Assembly: GCF_030817195.1 (NCBI RefSeq)
Contig: NZ_JAUSYZ010000001.1
Location: 1 to 64,000 of the forward strand
Reading direction: 5' to 3'
Origin: Arthrobacter globiformis
GTDB lineage: Bacteria > Actinomycetota > Actinomycetes > Actinomycetales > Micrococcaceae
DNA length: 64,000 bases
Positions within the stretch are counted from its first letter, which is position 1, and each line of letters begins with the position of its first letter. Of this stretch, positions 16,145 through 25,823 are shown in pieces. The notes beneath the pieces were generated by a model. The model had not been told where the DNA came from and did no database searches. It was given only the letters and a program-made list of their open reading frames with translations. Position numbers and translations under genes: made by a program.

Positions 16145-19100
16145 CTAGCGCAGCACGATATCCACGGGATTGGCCTCAGACCGCCACTGCCCTTCTGTCC
16201 CCGGTTTCGGGGTGATAACGGGAGCCGTGAGCACGCCGGAGCGATTGGTGCGCCGGTCCCGCAGGATCTCGGTGACCGAGCCCAGGTGCCGGGACAGGTC
16301 TATGACGTTCTCCGGTGCCGCAAGGAGCAGCTGGAAGCCAAACTCATGCAGCGCCTTGATGCCCGCGCCGGCGAATTCCTCGGAAGCCAGCACAAAGGCC
16401 TCGTCCATCATGACGGTGCCGTACGTGGTGAAGCCCTGCTCGGCGATGCCCAGCTGGTAGCTCAGGGCAGCCGCCATGATGAACGCAGTGAACCGCTGGC
16501 GTTCACCGCCGGACATGGAGCCGGTGTCGGCGTGCATGAACACCTCCGCGCGCTTGCCACCCTTCTTCCCGGGGGCGTCCACCTCGCGGTGCTCCTTGCA
16601 CTGGATGAACAGGTGGCCGCGCACGTCCAGCACCTCGGCCCGCCAGCGCCGGTCCTCGGGCGTCTGCGACCCCAGCCGCTTCACCAGCGTCTCCAGCGAC
16701 TTGTAGCGGGCGGTGAGTTCGGCGTCGTCATTCTGGCCCACGTGAGACGTTTCCGTCTTGCCGTGCCGGGTGTGCCGGGTCTTCAAAGCGTTCTGGATGG
16801 CGTCCTTGAACTGCTTGGCCGTGGCGGGCAGGGTCTGCTTGATATCGAGTTCCAGGTAGCTGCCTTCGTGGAAATTCACCTCGGACAGGATTCCGTTCAG
16901 TGGCAGGATCCTGCTGGTAATGGAACGGCGCTCCTCATCCAGCAGGTGGAGCAGGGTGCTGAACGACTCATGCGTGCGCTGGTTGAAGAACTGCCGGAAT
17001 TCGGTCTCCTGCGCGGGAAGCCCGTCATTGATAATCGCGTGGTACCGGGCCTCGAACTCGCCGACGGCGCCGATGGACGTGCCGTGGTCGGCCGAAATGG
17101 CCGTGCCCCAGTCGCGGACGAAGCCTTCGAAGATCCGCGTTAGCCGCTCCGACGTAGCCTGGGCGCGGGACTCTGCGCTGTGCAGGTCGCCGAGCAGCTG
17201 GGTCCGCACCCGACCGGCGAGGTTGTCCAGTTCGTGCATTTCCATGACGTCGCCGAATTCGGCGAAGTAGGGCGTCAGCGCTGCTGTGGTGGAGTCCGAC
17301 GGCGGGGCCTGGTTCAGGCGGGTACGGGCGGCTTCCAGCAGTGAATCGGAGGCCGTGAGCTGCTGGTCCAGTGCCTTGTATTCGCTCTGCAGCACGGCGG
17401 CGGCCTCGGTGCTGGACTGGTGCTTTTGGCGGGCCGCTTCGATGTTGGCGCGAAGCGGTTCGAGGTCGGCCTGGGCGGCGAGGGCGTCCTTGAGCCGCTG
17501 TTCAATCCTGCTTAGCTCGTCTGCAGCAACCGCCGCAGAGACCTGTTCCCACGGGCGGTCGTCCTCGGCAACCCTGCGGAGGGCCTCGAGCTGCCGTGAC
17601 AGGCCCTGGTGTGATTCCTCGCGGCTTTGGGCCAGCTGCGCCGCCTTTGCCAGTTCCTGTCGCAGGTCTTCCGCCTGCCCGGCCACGAGCTCCAGCTTGG
17701 AGGCGTTGTCGAACCCGAGGACGTAATCCTGGCGGCTGGTGAAGCGGTCGTCCTTCTCCACGGTGTGCCGGTTGCGTTTGACCACGCCGCCGAGGCTCAG
17801 GCCCTTGTCTAGGGCCGCCAGTTCGTCGGGGTTGGCCACGCACGGGTACGCGAAGTCGAGGGCGATCCGCTCGCGGATCCACATCCCGGCTTCCGCGTTT
17901 GTCCCGGTGGTGAGGATGTCCAGCTTGGTCAGCAGGTCGCCGTCGGCCACGTCCTCCACCGCGAGTGCCGCCCCCGCGAGCGGCTTGGAGACGTCCACCG
18001 CGCGCAAGGCGCCGCGGACCGTGTGGTCATTCAGGTAGCGGGTGACCGCGGCGAAATGCTCACCCGGAACAAGCAGCGTGGTGGCCAGGTTCCGCAGTGC
18101 ACGTTCAGCGGCGGGTCGCCACTGCTCCTGGCCCTCGGCAAGGTCAATCAGCTCGCCGCCGAACGGCATCTGCTCCTCGGGAATGCCGGTGGCCGCCGCA
18201 ATCGCAGCCCGGTTTTCAATGCTCGACGGCGGCAGCAGGGACTTGCGCGTTTTCAGCGACACAAGCTCCTGTTCGGCCGCGGCAAGCTCGCGCTTCTTCG
18301 CGGCATGGGCGTCGAAGGCCTCGAAACGGAGCTCCTGCAGGGCCGCGGAGTCGTCCTTCAGCTCGGCCGAGCGGGTGGCCGCCTGCTCGTGGGCCTGCTC
18401 CCAGCCGTCAGCCGTCCACTCCAAGTCCAGGCCGGCGTCCGTCAGCGCCTGCCGGGCCGCCTCTTCCACCTGCCGGCGGAGCTTCAGGCCCACCCGGGCG
18501 TTCTCGAGGGACTGCTCAATCGAGGAGATGGCGTTGCCGCCCTGGTTGTTGTAGTCCGCCTCCAGCTGCCGGAGCTCCTTGGCCAGCCCGTCGCGCACGC
18601 TGCGTTCCGCTGCGAGCTCCTTGGCCTTCGTCTGGGCGAGCGCCTTGAAGCGGGCCAGCGTTTTCTCGTGCACGGTGACAGCAAGCTGCTGCCGGTAGGC
18701 CTCGAACTCCTCGCCCGCGAGTTCGCGGAGCCGGTTCGCGTCCAGTAGCGACTGGGCGTACTCCCTGTTCAGACCCGGGACGGGGGCCAGCTGGTCGCGC
18801 TGCTGCCGGACATCTTCCAGGCGCTGCCGGATGGACATGAGGTTGCTGAATTCCTCGACGACGTCGTCCGCCGCGGCCAGGGTGGCCGGGGCGTCCAGCA
18901 CCTGGTCGCGGAAGAACGTGTTCACGCTGCCGCCCAGGCCCTTTCCGGCCTGGATGACGCGGAGCAGGGGCAGCGCCTGGTCCGAGTTGATGCCCAGGAG
19001 CCGGCGGAACCGCTCCGCGAACGCCTTGTGGACATCAAAAACCTGGGCGTCCGGGAAGATGTTTTCCAGCGCAACCCTGGTGAAGCGCTTCTCGGCGATG

Positions 19101-19597
19101 TCCTCGATCGCGGCGAGGTCCAGCGGCCTGGTGTCGATCAGGTAGTACCGGCCGACGCTCGACTCTGTGCCGTTCTTGGGCAGGTCGAACAGCGCCGATA
19201 CCGTCACCCTGGTGCCCGCCGCGTTGTCGAAAGTCAGGGCGACGGCGGACCAGGTGGCGCCGGGACGCTGGAACGCGCTGGCCGAGCCTTCCCCGACGGC
19301 TTTGTCCCCCACCTTGCCGCGCATGTAGGTGAACGTGGTCCGCTTGTCCTCCACGGCGCCCGAGCGCTGCGCGGCGGCCTCGTTGGAGCGCGGCCGGGCG
19401 TCGAATACCCGCAGCATGGCGTCGAACAGCGTCGACTTGCCCACACCCGAATTGCCGGTCAGCAGGGTTCCGTTGCGGTCCACGTGCATCGTGTGGGCGC
19501 CATGGAACGTGCCCCAGTTGACCACCTGCACCAGAGCCAGGCGCATCTGGCCCGGGTTAACGACCTCGCCCAGCGGGAGCATGCTCGCGATGCTCAT
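16145..19597 (-). CDS. jetC: JetC/MksB-like SMC ATPase of a Wadjet-type condensin
   Basis: A 1150-aa SMC-like ATPase. Walker A is GNSGVGKST (48-56), the ABC signature is SMSGGERQR (from about 1027) and Walker B is VMMDEAFVLA (from about 1062). Between them lie two long Glu/Ala/Leu/Arg-rich coiled-coil stretches (about 270-480 and 650-880) flanking a hinge-like region. This is the split-head layout of MukB-like condensins. The N-terminus MRLALVQVVNWGTFHG is typical of JetC. It overlaps jetB by 4 bases. Full Wadjet systems use JetABC with the nuclease JetD against circular plasmids. Here the next gene downstream encodes a lipoprotein, not JetD. Confidence 0.9.
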   Translation of the reverse strand: MSIASMLPLGEVVNPGQMRLALVQVVNWGTFHGAHTMHVDRNGTLLTGNSGVGKSTLFDAMLRVFDARPRSNEAAAQRSGAVEDKRTTFTYMRGKVGDKAVGEGSASAFQRPGATWSAVALTFDNAAGTRVTVSALFDLPKNGTESSVGRYYLIDTRPLDLAAIEDIAEKRFTRVALENIFPDAQVFDVHKAFAERFRRLLGINSDQALPLLRVIQAGKGLGGSVNTFFRDQVLDAPATLAAADDVVEEFSNLMSIRQRLEDVRQQRDQLAPVPGLNREYAQSLLDANRLRELAGEEFEAYRQQLAVTVHEKTLARFKALAQTKAKELAAERSVRDGLAKELRQLEADYNNQGGNAISSIEQSLENARVGLKLRRQVEEAARQALTDAGLDLEWTADGWEQAHEQAATRSAELKDDSAALQELRFEAFDAHAAKKRELAAAEQELVSLKTRKSLLPPSSIENRAAIAAATGIPEEQMPFGGELIDLAEGQEQWRPAAERALRNLATTLLVPGEHFAAVTRYLNDHTVRGALRAVDVSKPLAGAALAVEDVADGDLLTKLDILTTGTNAEAGMWIRERIALDFAYPCVANPDELAALDKGLSLGGVVKRNRHTVEKDDRFTSRQDYVLGFDNASKLELVAGQAEDLRQELAKAAQLAQSREESHQGLSRQLEALRRVAEDDRPWEQVSAAVAADELSRIEQRLKDALAAQADLEPLRANIEAARQKHQSSTEAAAVLQSEYKALDQQLTASDSLLEAARTRLNQAPPSDSTTAALTPYFAEFGDVMEMHELDNLAGRVRTQLLGDLHSAESRAQATSERLTRIFEGFVRDWGTAISADHGTSIGAVGEFEARYHAIINDGLPAQETEFRQFFNQRTHESFSTLLHLLDEERRSITSRILPLNGILSEVNFHEGSYLELDIKQTLPATAKQFKDAIQNALKTRHTRHGKTETSHVGQNDDAELTARYKSLETLVKRLGSQTPEDRRWRAEVLDVRGHLFIQCKEHREVDAPGKKGGKRAEVFMHADTGSMSGGERQRFTAFIMAAALSYQLGIAEQGFTTYGTVMMDEAFVLASEEFAGAGIKALHEFGFQLLLAAPENVIDLSRHLGSVTEILRDRRTNRSGVLTAPVITPKPGTEGQWRSEANPVDIVLR

Positions 19598-20451
19598 TTG
19601 GCCGCCTCCCCGCTGGTCGCCTTCGACTCCGCAGCCGATGCGTCGTTGTTCGTGTCACCTTCAGCGTCATCGCCGTCCGCGTCTTCGTCACTGACGGAGC
19701 GGTCGGCGTCGAGCTCTATTAGTGGTTCTGTTCCTGACGGATCTGCCGTGGCGGCTATTAGGGCTTCGATTTGGGTGGGGATGTCGCCTATGTTGTCGAA
19801 GGGGAGGGCCAGGGGCAGGGCGTTGGAGATGGTGTAGACGTCGTCCAGGGCGGTGGTGAGCAGGAGCTGGCGGGCGAGGAGTTTGGTGATCGCCCGGTTC
19901 ACCACGTCCGAGTCGCGCAGGGCGTCCTGCTGGCCGGCCGGCTGGTAGTGCGCCACGAGTTCCGCGATTTCCTCGCGGGTGATGGTGGGGTCCGTCTGCG
20001 CCGTGACGTGGCGGTCCAGCAGGAGCCGGAGGCGCAGCAGCACGATGGTTTCCACCCGGCTCAGGGCACGCTGCTGGCGCAGGATGCTGGAGCGGGCACT
20101 GCCGCCGATCGCCTCGGGGTCAACGGGACGCAGCACCGCGATCTTGCGCTCGTGGTCCAGCTGCAGCGTGAGGAAAAGCTCCGAGAGGCGGCTGCGCAGG
20201 ATCAGCTGGTTGTCCAGCAGCGTTGTCCAGAGTTTCTCGTCCCGGCCGCCGTCGACGTATGGGCCTTTCAGCAGCTTCACGAGGGCCTGGCGGACCTTCA
20301 TGGGCAGCACGCCGGTATCGCCGGGAAAGAGTGCGGCGCCGTCCACAAACGTGTCACGGGGGGTGACCGTGAACGCGTCGGAGCGGGGTGACTCCGCAGC
20401 CGATGCGTCGGTATCCAGCCCGCCGTGTGATTCTTGGGGAACTTCAGTCAT
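19594..20451 (-). CDS. jetB: JetB/MksE-like accessory subunit (DUF4194)
   Basis: A 285-aa winged-helix accessory protein of the MksE/MukE type. A core of about 55-210 contains ALVKLLKGPYVDG and NQLILRSRLSELFLTLQLD, matching DUF4194. The tail from about 235 is highly acidic (repeated Asp/Glu), an unusual disordered extension. The ATG at 20451 (MTEVPQES) lies two bases after the jetA stop; an upstream frame runs into jetA and is not needed. It should bind the JetA kleisin in the JetABC complex. Confidence 0.88.
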   Translation of the reverse strand: MTEVPQESHGGLDTDASAAESPRSDAFTVTPRDTFVDGAALFPGDTGVLPMKVRQALVKLLKGPYVDGGRDEKLWTTLLDNQLILRSRLSELFLTLQLDHERKIAVLRPVDPEAIGGSARSSILRQQRALSRVETIVLLRLRLLLDRHVTAQTDPTITREEIAELVAHYQPAGQQDALRDSDVVNRAITKLLARQLLLTTALDDVYTISNALPLALPFDNIGDIPTQIEALIAATADPSGTEPLIELDADRSVSDEDADGDDAEGDTNNDASAAESKATSGEAAK

Positions 20452-20453
20452 CG

Positions 20454-21902
20454 CTAATCCTTCTTGAGCGTTACCACCGGCAGGTATGCCTTGCGGGTGG
20501 TGCCGTCTATCTGTTCGAAGTCGAGGGCCTCCCACGCCAGCTGGTCAAAGCCGGCGCCGGTGTGGAGTGCGTGCGAGAGGAGCGCGCGGATGGAGTTGAT
20601 GTGCTGTTCCTCCGGCGGAAGCTGCTCCCACGCCTCGGCGAGGGTAGATGCGCCTGCAGCGGCGGCGCGGATCGCCTCCGGCCTGGCCTTGGCAGTCCGG
20701 GGCGAGCGGACCCGGTCCGAGTCGCTGAACGCGATGGGGTCAGCGAGCTTGGGCGGGGCAGCAAACTCGTCCGGGTCGAAGAGCTTGACCATGGCGAGGG
20801 ACTCGAAACCGGCGTTGAACAGTACCGGCCCGCGGACCAGGCCCGGCCGTTCGCGTTCGTAGGGCATGGACCGGATGGCCTGCTCCGCTTCGCGCAGCAC
20901 CTTGCGGAGGCGCACCGACTGGCGGAAGTCGTCACTCTGGACGTAGGTGTTCAGGCTCTCGCTGAGCTTGCCGTAGATGCGCTGGATCTGGCTGTGCTGC
21001 TGCCGGAGTTCGGCCACCAGGTTCTTCAGGGTCTCCCGGTCTTCCGGCGACAGGTCGTCCGCGAACTGGCGGCTGAGCACCTCGCCGATCGCGGAACGGA
21101 AGCGCAGCTGCTGCTGCGGGTCCTCGAGGAAGGCGGTGAAGGAACGGAAGGTCCTGCCCTCCGGGCTCTGGCGCAGCCGCTTGTCCGCCTCAAGGACCTG
21201 CGCCATCGTGGCGCCCTTGGTCAGGGATTCCTCGATGATCTGGTTCCGGAGCTCGCCCACGAGCTCCTCGATGCGGTCACGCATCTTCTTGTAGTCCGCG
21301 GGCAGGCTGGCGGCGAGGTCCAGGATGTTGCCGGCTGCTTCCACAGCCTGGTCGTCGTCGAGCAGGCCGTCGAAGTCACCGGAGCTGATGTCCTCGATCA
21401 GCTGCTGCCGCTCCTCGATCTCCTCCTCCAGCGCTTCGAGCCGTGCGCTCTGGTCCGGGTTGGTCTCGTTGGCGAGCTTCTCCACGTCTCCCAGGAGTGT
21501 GCCCAGCCGGGAGCCGTTAAGCGTGGACCTTTCGCTGGAGAGGCTGTCCAGGAACGCCAGCACGCGGGCGGCCGCCTCCGTGACTTCATAAACGATCTGC
21601 CCCGACTGGTTCCTGCGGGTCAGGAACTGCTTGCGGGTCCACTCATCGCCGAAGGTTTTTCCGTTGGCATGCCCGCCCAGCCCCGGCTCTTGGCGGCGCA
21701 ACTGCTCAAGGAAGGAATCGACGTCGGCGTGGAATTCTTCCAGCGGAAGCTGCGGCCGGGTGCGCGTAAAGGACGCCTGCAGGACCGCGATCACCCACGG
21801 GGCGGAACGGGTGAGGGCCCATGCCGGTCCCTTGGTGAGGAGCTCAAGGTCCCTGAGCCTTGCGCTGATCGCGTCAGCGGAGGACGTGGCGGACCGGGGC
21901 AC
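20454..21902 (-). CDS. jetA: JetA/MksF-like kleisin (DUF3375)
   Basis: A 482-aa DUF3375 protein, the kleisin-like subunit of Wadjet/MksBEF. The N-terminal winged-helix part includes ARLRDLELLTKGPAWAL and FLTRRNQSGQIVYEVTEAA. A helical central region with LEALEEEIEERQQLIEDI follows. I chose the GTG at 21902 because it follows AGGAG by five bases; an upstream TTG at 21959 has no such site. It is the first gene of the jetABC operon, which gives the order jetA-jetB-jetC. Confidence 0.9.
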   Translation of the reverse strand: MPRSATSSADAISARLRDLELLTKGPAWALTRSAPWVIAVLQASFTRTRPQLPLEEFHADVDSFLEQLRRQEPGLGGHANGKTFGDEWTRKQFLTRRNQSGQIVYEVTEAAARVLAFLDSLSSERSTLNGSRLGTLLGDVEKLANETNPDQSARLEALEEEIEERQQLIEDISSGDFDGLLDDDQAVEAAGNILDLAASLPADYKKMRDRIEELVGELRNQIIEESLTKGATMAQVLEADKRLRQSPEGRTFRSFTAFLEDPQQQLRFRSAIGEVLSRQFADDLSPEDRETLKNLVAELRQQHSQIQRIYGKLSESLNTYVQSDDFRQSVRLRKVLREAEQAIRSMPYERERPGLVRGPVLFNAGFESLAMVKLFDPDEFAAPPKLADPIAFSDSDRVRSPRTAKARPEAIRAAAAGASTLAEAWEQLPPEEQHINSIRALLSHALHTGAGFDQLAWEALDFEQIDGTTRKAYLPVVTLKKD

Positions 21903-22086
21903 ACACTCTCCTAGCAACTTGGGGGATGGTCTGGGCAGCGGAAACCCGAAAACTGCCAACTACAAGGTTAACGCAGAGACGCACGCCGGCCCGCGCCGCG
22001 GTCCCACACCCACCCCGAACGGGCCCGGTTGCCCTTCAGGCAACGTTACGGGTGTGACGGATGAGGTTTTCGCAATCACTCTGTGA

Positions 22087-22216
22087 CCTACGCAGGAGTA
22101 TTGTCTCGATCCCGTATCAAGGCGGCCACAGCATGGCCGAAACACTGGAGGAAGTTTCGCTCCTGGCCCTAGTCTCGAGCTACTGATCCATCCGCAGCAA
22201 CGGCGCAGGGGGAAGC
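22087..22216. other. Divergent intergenic region upstream of jetA
   Basis: A short spacer between jetA and the rightward membrane-protein gene. It contains a possible 17-codon frame at about 22132-22185 (MAETLEEVSLLALVSSY) with only a weak ribosome-binding site, which I do not call as a gene. Confidence 0.3.
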
Positions 22217-22519
22217 ATGCAGTTCGACTTGAGTGCAGTGGAGACAGGCACCTTGGTGTTCATTGGAACACTGGTGTTTGCCCTGGTGCTTGTCTTGTTC
22301 GTGGCGGCGGCGGCATTCGCCGCGCTCGTCCTGGTAGGCGTAGGGAGGCTGGCCTGGCTGGTCATTGCCGCTGCGCTGCTCAGGACCGTCCACGGGATCA
22401 ACCACGCCTGGGACGGCCTGGTGCACCACGCCTCTACCGTCGAGTTTCCCACGGAATTTCAGGGGCAGCCGTCCCCTAGCACCGGAACCTACCCGCGGGT
22501 AGCATTGAGGGACAGCTGA
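22217..22519 (+). CDS. Small two-helix membrane protein of unknown function
   Basis: 100 aa. Residues about 10-35 and 38-57 are strongly hydrophobic, joined by GVGRLAWL. The C-terminal 40 residues are polar and cytoplasmic or exposed. A GGGGGAAGC site precedes the ATG. The N-terminal part resembles that of the 266-aa protein at 26450 (both have FxGTLxxA, then xGxGRLxxLxxxALx). The two may be paralogous anchors. No known family was recognised. Confidence 0.6.
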   Translation: MQFDLSAVETGTLVFIGTLVFALVLVLFVAAAAFAALVLVGVGRLAWLVIAAALLRTVHGINHAWDGLVHHASTVEFPTEFQGQPSPSTGTYPRVALRDS

Positions 22520-22584
22520 AGGGTTCTCCACCCGCGGCGGACCCAGGGCTTTGAGCCGGTCATTCCGGTTAGAGGAGATGCCCC

Positions 22585-24672
22585 GTGAGCTCCGCCACTG
22601 ACAGCCAGGCGGCTGAACGCCCGGCCACTGACAGCACGGCTGGTGACAGCACAACTACAACCGCCACGGCTGCGGACGGCACTGCCGCCGTCCCGCCCAT
22701 GGACAGTCCCGCGTCGGAAACACCCGTCGCTCCAGAGAAGATCGGCGCCGGTGCGTCCGCCGAGGACGCCCGCGCCATTGCCGAAGCAGCACGCGAAACC
22801 GAGTGGGCCAGGCCCAGCTTCGCGAAGGGCCTGTACCTCGGCAGCTTTGACCTGGGCCTCATCCACCCCTGGCCCGCCGCCAGACCCGATGACGTGGAAC
22901 GCGGCGAGGCCTTCATGGCACGGCTGACGGAGTTCTGCCGCACCATGTCCGGACGGACCATCGAACGTGACGCGAAAATTCCCGACGAATACCTCCGCGG
23001 CCTGGCAGAGCTGGGCGTGTTCGGCATGAAGATTCCGCAGGAGTACGGCGGCCTGGGTCTGTCCCTGGTCTATTACGGCCGCGCGCTGGCTCTGCTCGGA
23101 TCTGTGCACCCGAGCCTGGGCGCCCTGCTCTCCGCCCACCAGTCCATCGGCGTGCCGGAACCGGTGAAGGTGTTCGGCACACCCGAGCAGAAACGCAAGT
23201 ATCTGCCGCGCTGCGCGGAGGGGGCGGTCACGGCATTCCTGCTGACCGAGCCCGACGTCGGCAGCGACCCCGCCCGGATGGGCAGCACCGCTGTTCCCAC
23301 TGCCGACGGCGAGTCGTACGTTCTGGACGGCGTCAAGCTCTGGACCACCAACGGCGTGATCGCCGAGCTCGTGGTGGTGATGGCGGTGGTGCCGCAGCAC
23401 ACCGACGCGGGCGGCGCCGTCCACAAGGGCGGCATTACCGCCTTCGTCGTGGAAATGGACTCCCCCGGAATCACAGTGGAGAACCGCAACGCCTTCATGG
23501 GCCTGCGCGGCATCGAGAACGGCGTGACCCGGTTCCACCAGGTCCGCGTGCCCGCCGCCAACAGGCTTGGCCGCGAAGGGCAGGGCCTGAAGATCGCGCT
23601 CACTACCCTGAACACCGGCAGGCTCTCGCTGCCGGCGCTGTGCGTGGCGACGGGACGCTGGAGCCTCAAGATCGCGCGGGAATGGTCCAATGCCCGCACG
23701 CAGTGGGGCCGCCCGGTGGGCAAGCACGAAGCAGTGGGCAAGAAGATCGCGTTCATCGCCGCCACGGCGTTCGCCCTCGACGCCGTGTTCGAGCTGTCCG
23801 CCGAGATGGCCGATGCCGGGCAAAAGGACGTCCGCATCGAGGCGGCACTGGCCAAGCTGTGGTCCACCGAGATCAGCTGCCGGATCGCGGACGAACTTGT
23901 GCAGATTCGCGGCGGCCGCGGCTTTGAGACGGCCGATTCGCTTGAAGCCCGCGGCGAGCGCGCCGTCCCCGCAGAGCAGCAGCTGCGCGACCTGCGGATC
24001 AACCGCATCTTCGAGGGTTCATCCGAGATCATGCGGCTGCTGATAGCCCGCGAGGCCGTGGACGCGCACCTCGCCGCCGCCGGGGACCTGGCCTCCGCGG
24101 AGGCGAGCCTTTCGGACAAGGCGCGGGCCGCCGTCGGCGCCTCCGGCTTCTACGCAAAATGGCTGCCCAAACTGTTGGCGGGCGCCGGCATGGATCCGCG
24201 CTCCTACAGTGATTTCGGGCGGCTGGCCAAGCACCTCCGCTTCGTGGAGCGGTCCTCCCGCCGGCTCGCCCGCCAGACCTTCTACGGCATGGGCCGCTGG
24301 CAGGCCCGCCTGGAGCACAAACAGGCGTTCCTGGGCCGGATCGTGGACATCGGGGCCGAGCTGTTCGCCATGGCCGCCAGCTGTTCCCGCGCCGAGATGC
24401 TGCTCCGCACAGCACCCGAACGCGGCGCCACCGCGTTTGAACTGGCCGACGCCTTCTGCGAGCAGGCACGCGTCCGGGTTGACGAGTACTTCGACCAGCT
24501 GTGGCGGAACACCGACGACGGCGACCGCGACCTCGCGCGCAAGGTGCTGTCCGGCAACTACACGTGGCTGGAGGCCGGTGTGCTGGACCAGTCCGAAGGG
24601 ACCGGCCCGTGGATCGCCGATGCCTCCGCCCGCAAGTCGACCAAGGAGAACCTGCACCGCCCCTACCGCTGA
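22585..24672 (+). CDS. Acyl-CoA dehydrogenase family protein (long, VLCAD-like layout)
   Basis: A 695-aa FAD-dependent dehydrogenase predicted to catalyse the first step of beta-oxidation. The first 75 residues are a Thr/Ser/Ala-rich tail outside the family. The fold follows: AFLLTEPDVGSDPARM (about 222-237) for FAD, LWTTNG, GRPVGKHEAVGKK (about 376-388) and RINRIFEGSSEIMRLL (about 475-490). A C-terminal extra helical domain of about 180 residues makes it like very-long-chain or ACAD9 enzymes. The GTG start follows GAGGAG. Chain-length preference cannot be read. It seems to be a single-gene unit. Confidence 0.88.
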   Translation: MSSATDSQAAERPATDSTAGDSTTTTATAADGTAAVPPMDSPASETPVAPEKIGAGASAEDARAIAEAARETEWARPSFAKGLYLGSFDLGLIHPWPAARPDDVERGEAFMARLTEFCRTMSGRTIERDAKIPDEYLRGLAELGVFGMKIPQEYGGLGLSLVYYGRALALLGSVHPSLGALLSAHQSIGVPEPVKVFGTPEQKRKYLPRCAEGAVTAFLLTEPDVGSDPARMGSTAVPTADGESYVLDGVKLWTTNGVIAELVVVMAVVPQHTDAGGAVHKGGITAFVVEMDSPGITVENRNAFMGLRGIENGVTRFHQVRVPAANRLGREGQGLKIALTTLNTGRLSLPALCVATGRWSLKIAREWSNARTQWGRPVGKHEAVGKKIAFIAATAFALDAVFELSAEMADAGQKDVRIEAALAKLWSTEISCRIADELVQIRGGRGFETADSLEARGERAVPAEQQLRDLRINRIFEGSSEIMRLLIAREAVDAHLAAAGDLASAEASLSDKARAAVGASGFYAKWLPKLLAGAGMDPRSYSDFGRLAKHLRFVERSSRRLARQTFYGMGRWQARLEHKQAFLGRIVDIGAELFAMAASCSRAEMLLRTAPERGATAFELADAFCEQARVRVDEYFDQLWRNTDDGDRDLARKVLSGNYTWLEAGVLDQSEGTGPWIADASARKSTKENLHRPYR

Positions 24673-24752
24673 CCGCGCCAGGCACCGGGTACCAGCCTCT
24701 GACTCCGCGCCCCTGCCCTGCCCCTGACAAGGGAAGACACGCCACACCAAGA

Positions 24753-24771
24753 TAGTAAGCATCCTTGCTAA
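24753..24771. promoter_or_regulatory. Imperfect palindrome upstream of a membrane-protein gene
   Basis: TAGTAAG and CTTGCTA match at 6 of 7 positions around CATC, in an AT-richer stretch about 115 bases before the start at 24882. It could be a regulator site; the protein that would bind is unknown. Confidence 0.35.
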
Positions 24772-24881
24772 TGCCCACTGAACGGAGTTAGCTAGAAACT
24801 GAGGCCAGCGCCTTGGCCTCGGCATTGCGTTGCCCGGCTTAGGCCCCTGAGCCGGGTCCGTTCAATGAAAGCGAGTCGCTG

Positions 24882-25790
24882 ATGAGCACCCCAATCGGCT
24901 CCGGGGACAGACGGCCCCGGCGCACTTCCCCTGAATCAGGCACGTCCGAAACCAGCAGGCCCGAACACAGCAGGCCGGAACACAGCGCGGCGGACGCCCC
25001 CACTGAAGCCACGCCTGTCTACGATGCCACCCAGTCCCGGCGTTCGGACCGTCCGGGTGTCACCAGCACCGGCGCCGCGACGGACACGCACACCAGGGCC
25101 CTCAACACCACGGACGCGGGCACGCCGTACGCCGAGCGCGACTACACACCCGACAATGAACCGGACGGCCGCCCGGACACGGCACGGCCCGACGATCCGG
25201 CCTTTGCCACCCGGGAGATGGCCGCGGCCCGCGAACGGGAGGCGTTCGGCGGCATTAAGATCGGCTCGGCGTTCTTTGGCTGGCTGGCCGCCACGGGCAT
25301 GGCCGTGCTGCTGACCGCCCTGGTCGCCGCGGCCGGAACCGCCGTGGGACTTGCCACGAACCCCGACGTGAACACCGCCGTCGGCCGGGCCGCCTCGAAC
25401 CAGACAGTGGGGATCGTGGGCATCATCGTCCTGCTGGTCATCCTCTTCGCTTCCTACTACAGCGGCGGCTACGTCGCCGGCAGGATGGCACGGTTCAACG
25501 GTGCGAAGCAGGGGTTCATGGTGTGGATCTGGGCCCTGATCGCTGCTGTGCTGGTGGCCGTGCTGGGCATGATCGCCGGCGAGCAGTTCAATATCCTGGC
25601 GCAGCTGAACAGCTTCCCCCGGATTCCGGTCAACGAGGGCCAGGTGACCACCACGGGCATCATTGCCGCCGTCGTGGTCGCCCTGGTGGCGCTGGTAGGT
25701 GCCGTACTGGGCGGCATGGCCGGCATGCATTTCCACCGCAAGGTGGACCGCGCCGGCTTCACACCCACCGCGGATTATGAGGAGCACTGA
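24882..25790 (+). CDS. Membrane protein with a long disordered N-terminus
   Basis: 302 aa. Residues 1-125 are polar and low in complexity (SRPEHSRPEHS repeat near 26-36; many Thr, Asp and Pro). Residues about 130-285 form four hydrophobic helices containing a glycine-rich GGYVAGRMARFNGAKQGF loop and a C-terminal GAVLGGMAGMHFHRKVD. This fits stress-induced, actinobacterial four-helix membrane proteins without assigned function. I recognise no catalytic motif. It ends 33 bases before the convergent ychJ-like gene. Confidence 0.7.
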   Translation: MSTPIGSGDRRPRRTSPESGTSETSRPEHSRPEHSAADAPTEATPVYDATQSRRSDRPGVTSTGAATDTHTRALNTTDAGTPYAERDYTPDNEPDGRPDTARPDDPAFATREMAAAREREAFGGIKIGSAFFGWLAATGMAVLLTALVAAAGTAVGLATNPDVNTAVGRAASNQTVGIVGIIVLLVILFASYYSGGYVAGRMARFNGAKQGFMVWIWALIAAVLVAVLGMIAGEQFNILAQLNSFPRIPVNEGQVTTTGIIAAVVVALVALVGAVLGGMAGMHFHRKVDRAGFTPTADYEEH

Positions 25791-25823
25791 ATAAAGAGGA
25801 CCGCTGACCGGCCGCCGGATTCC

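Noticed and set aside
20388..21914. Long open frame on the plus strand opposite jetA
   Set aside because: Its translation is Val/Leu/Gly/Arg-rich without family features and mirrors the codon bias of jetA on the other strand.
22132..22185. 17-codon leader-like frame before the small membrane protein gene
   Set aside because: It has a weak ribosome-binding site, no attenuator-like structure, and a length expected by chance.
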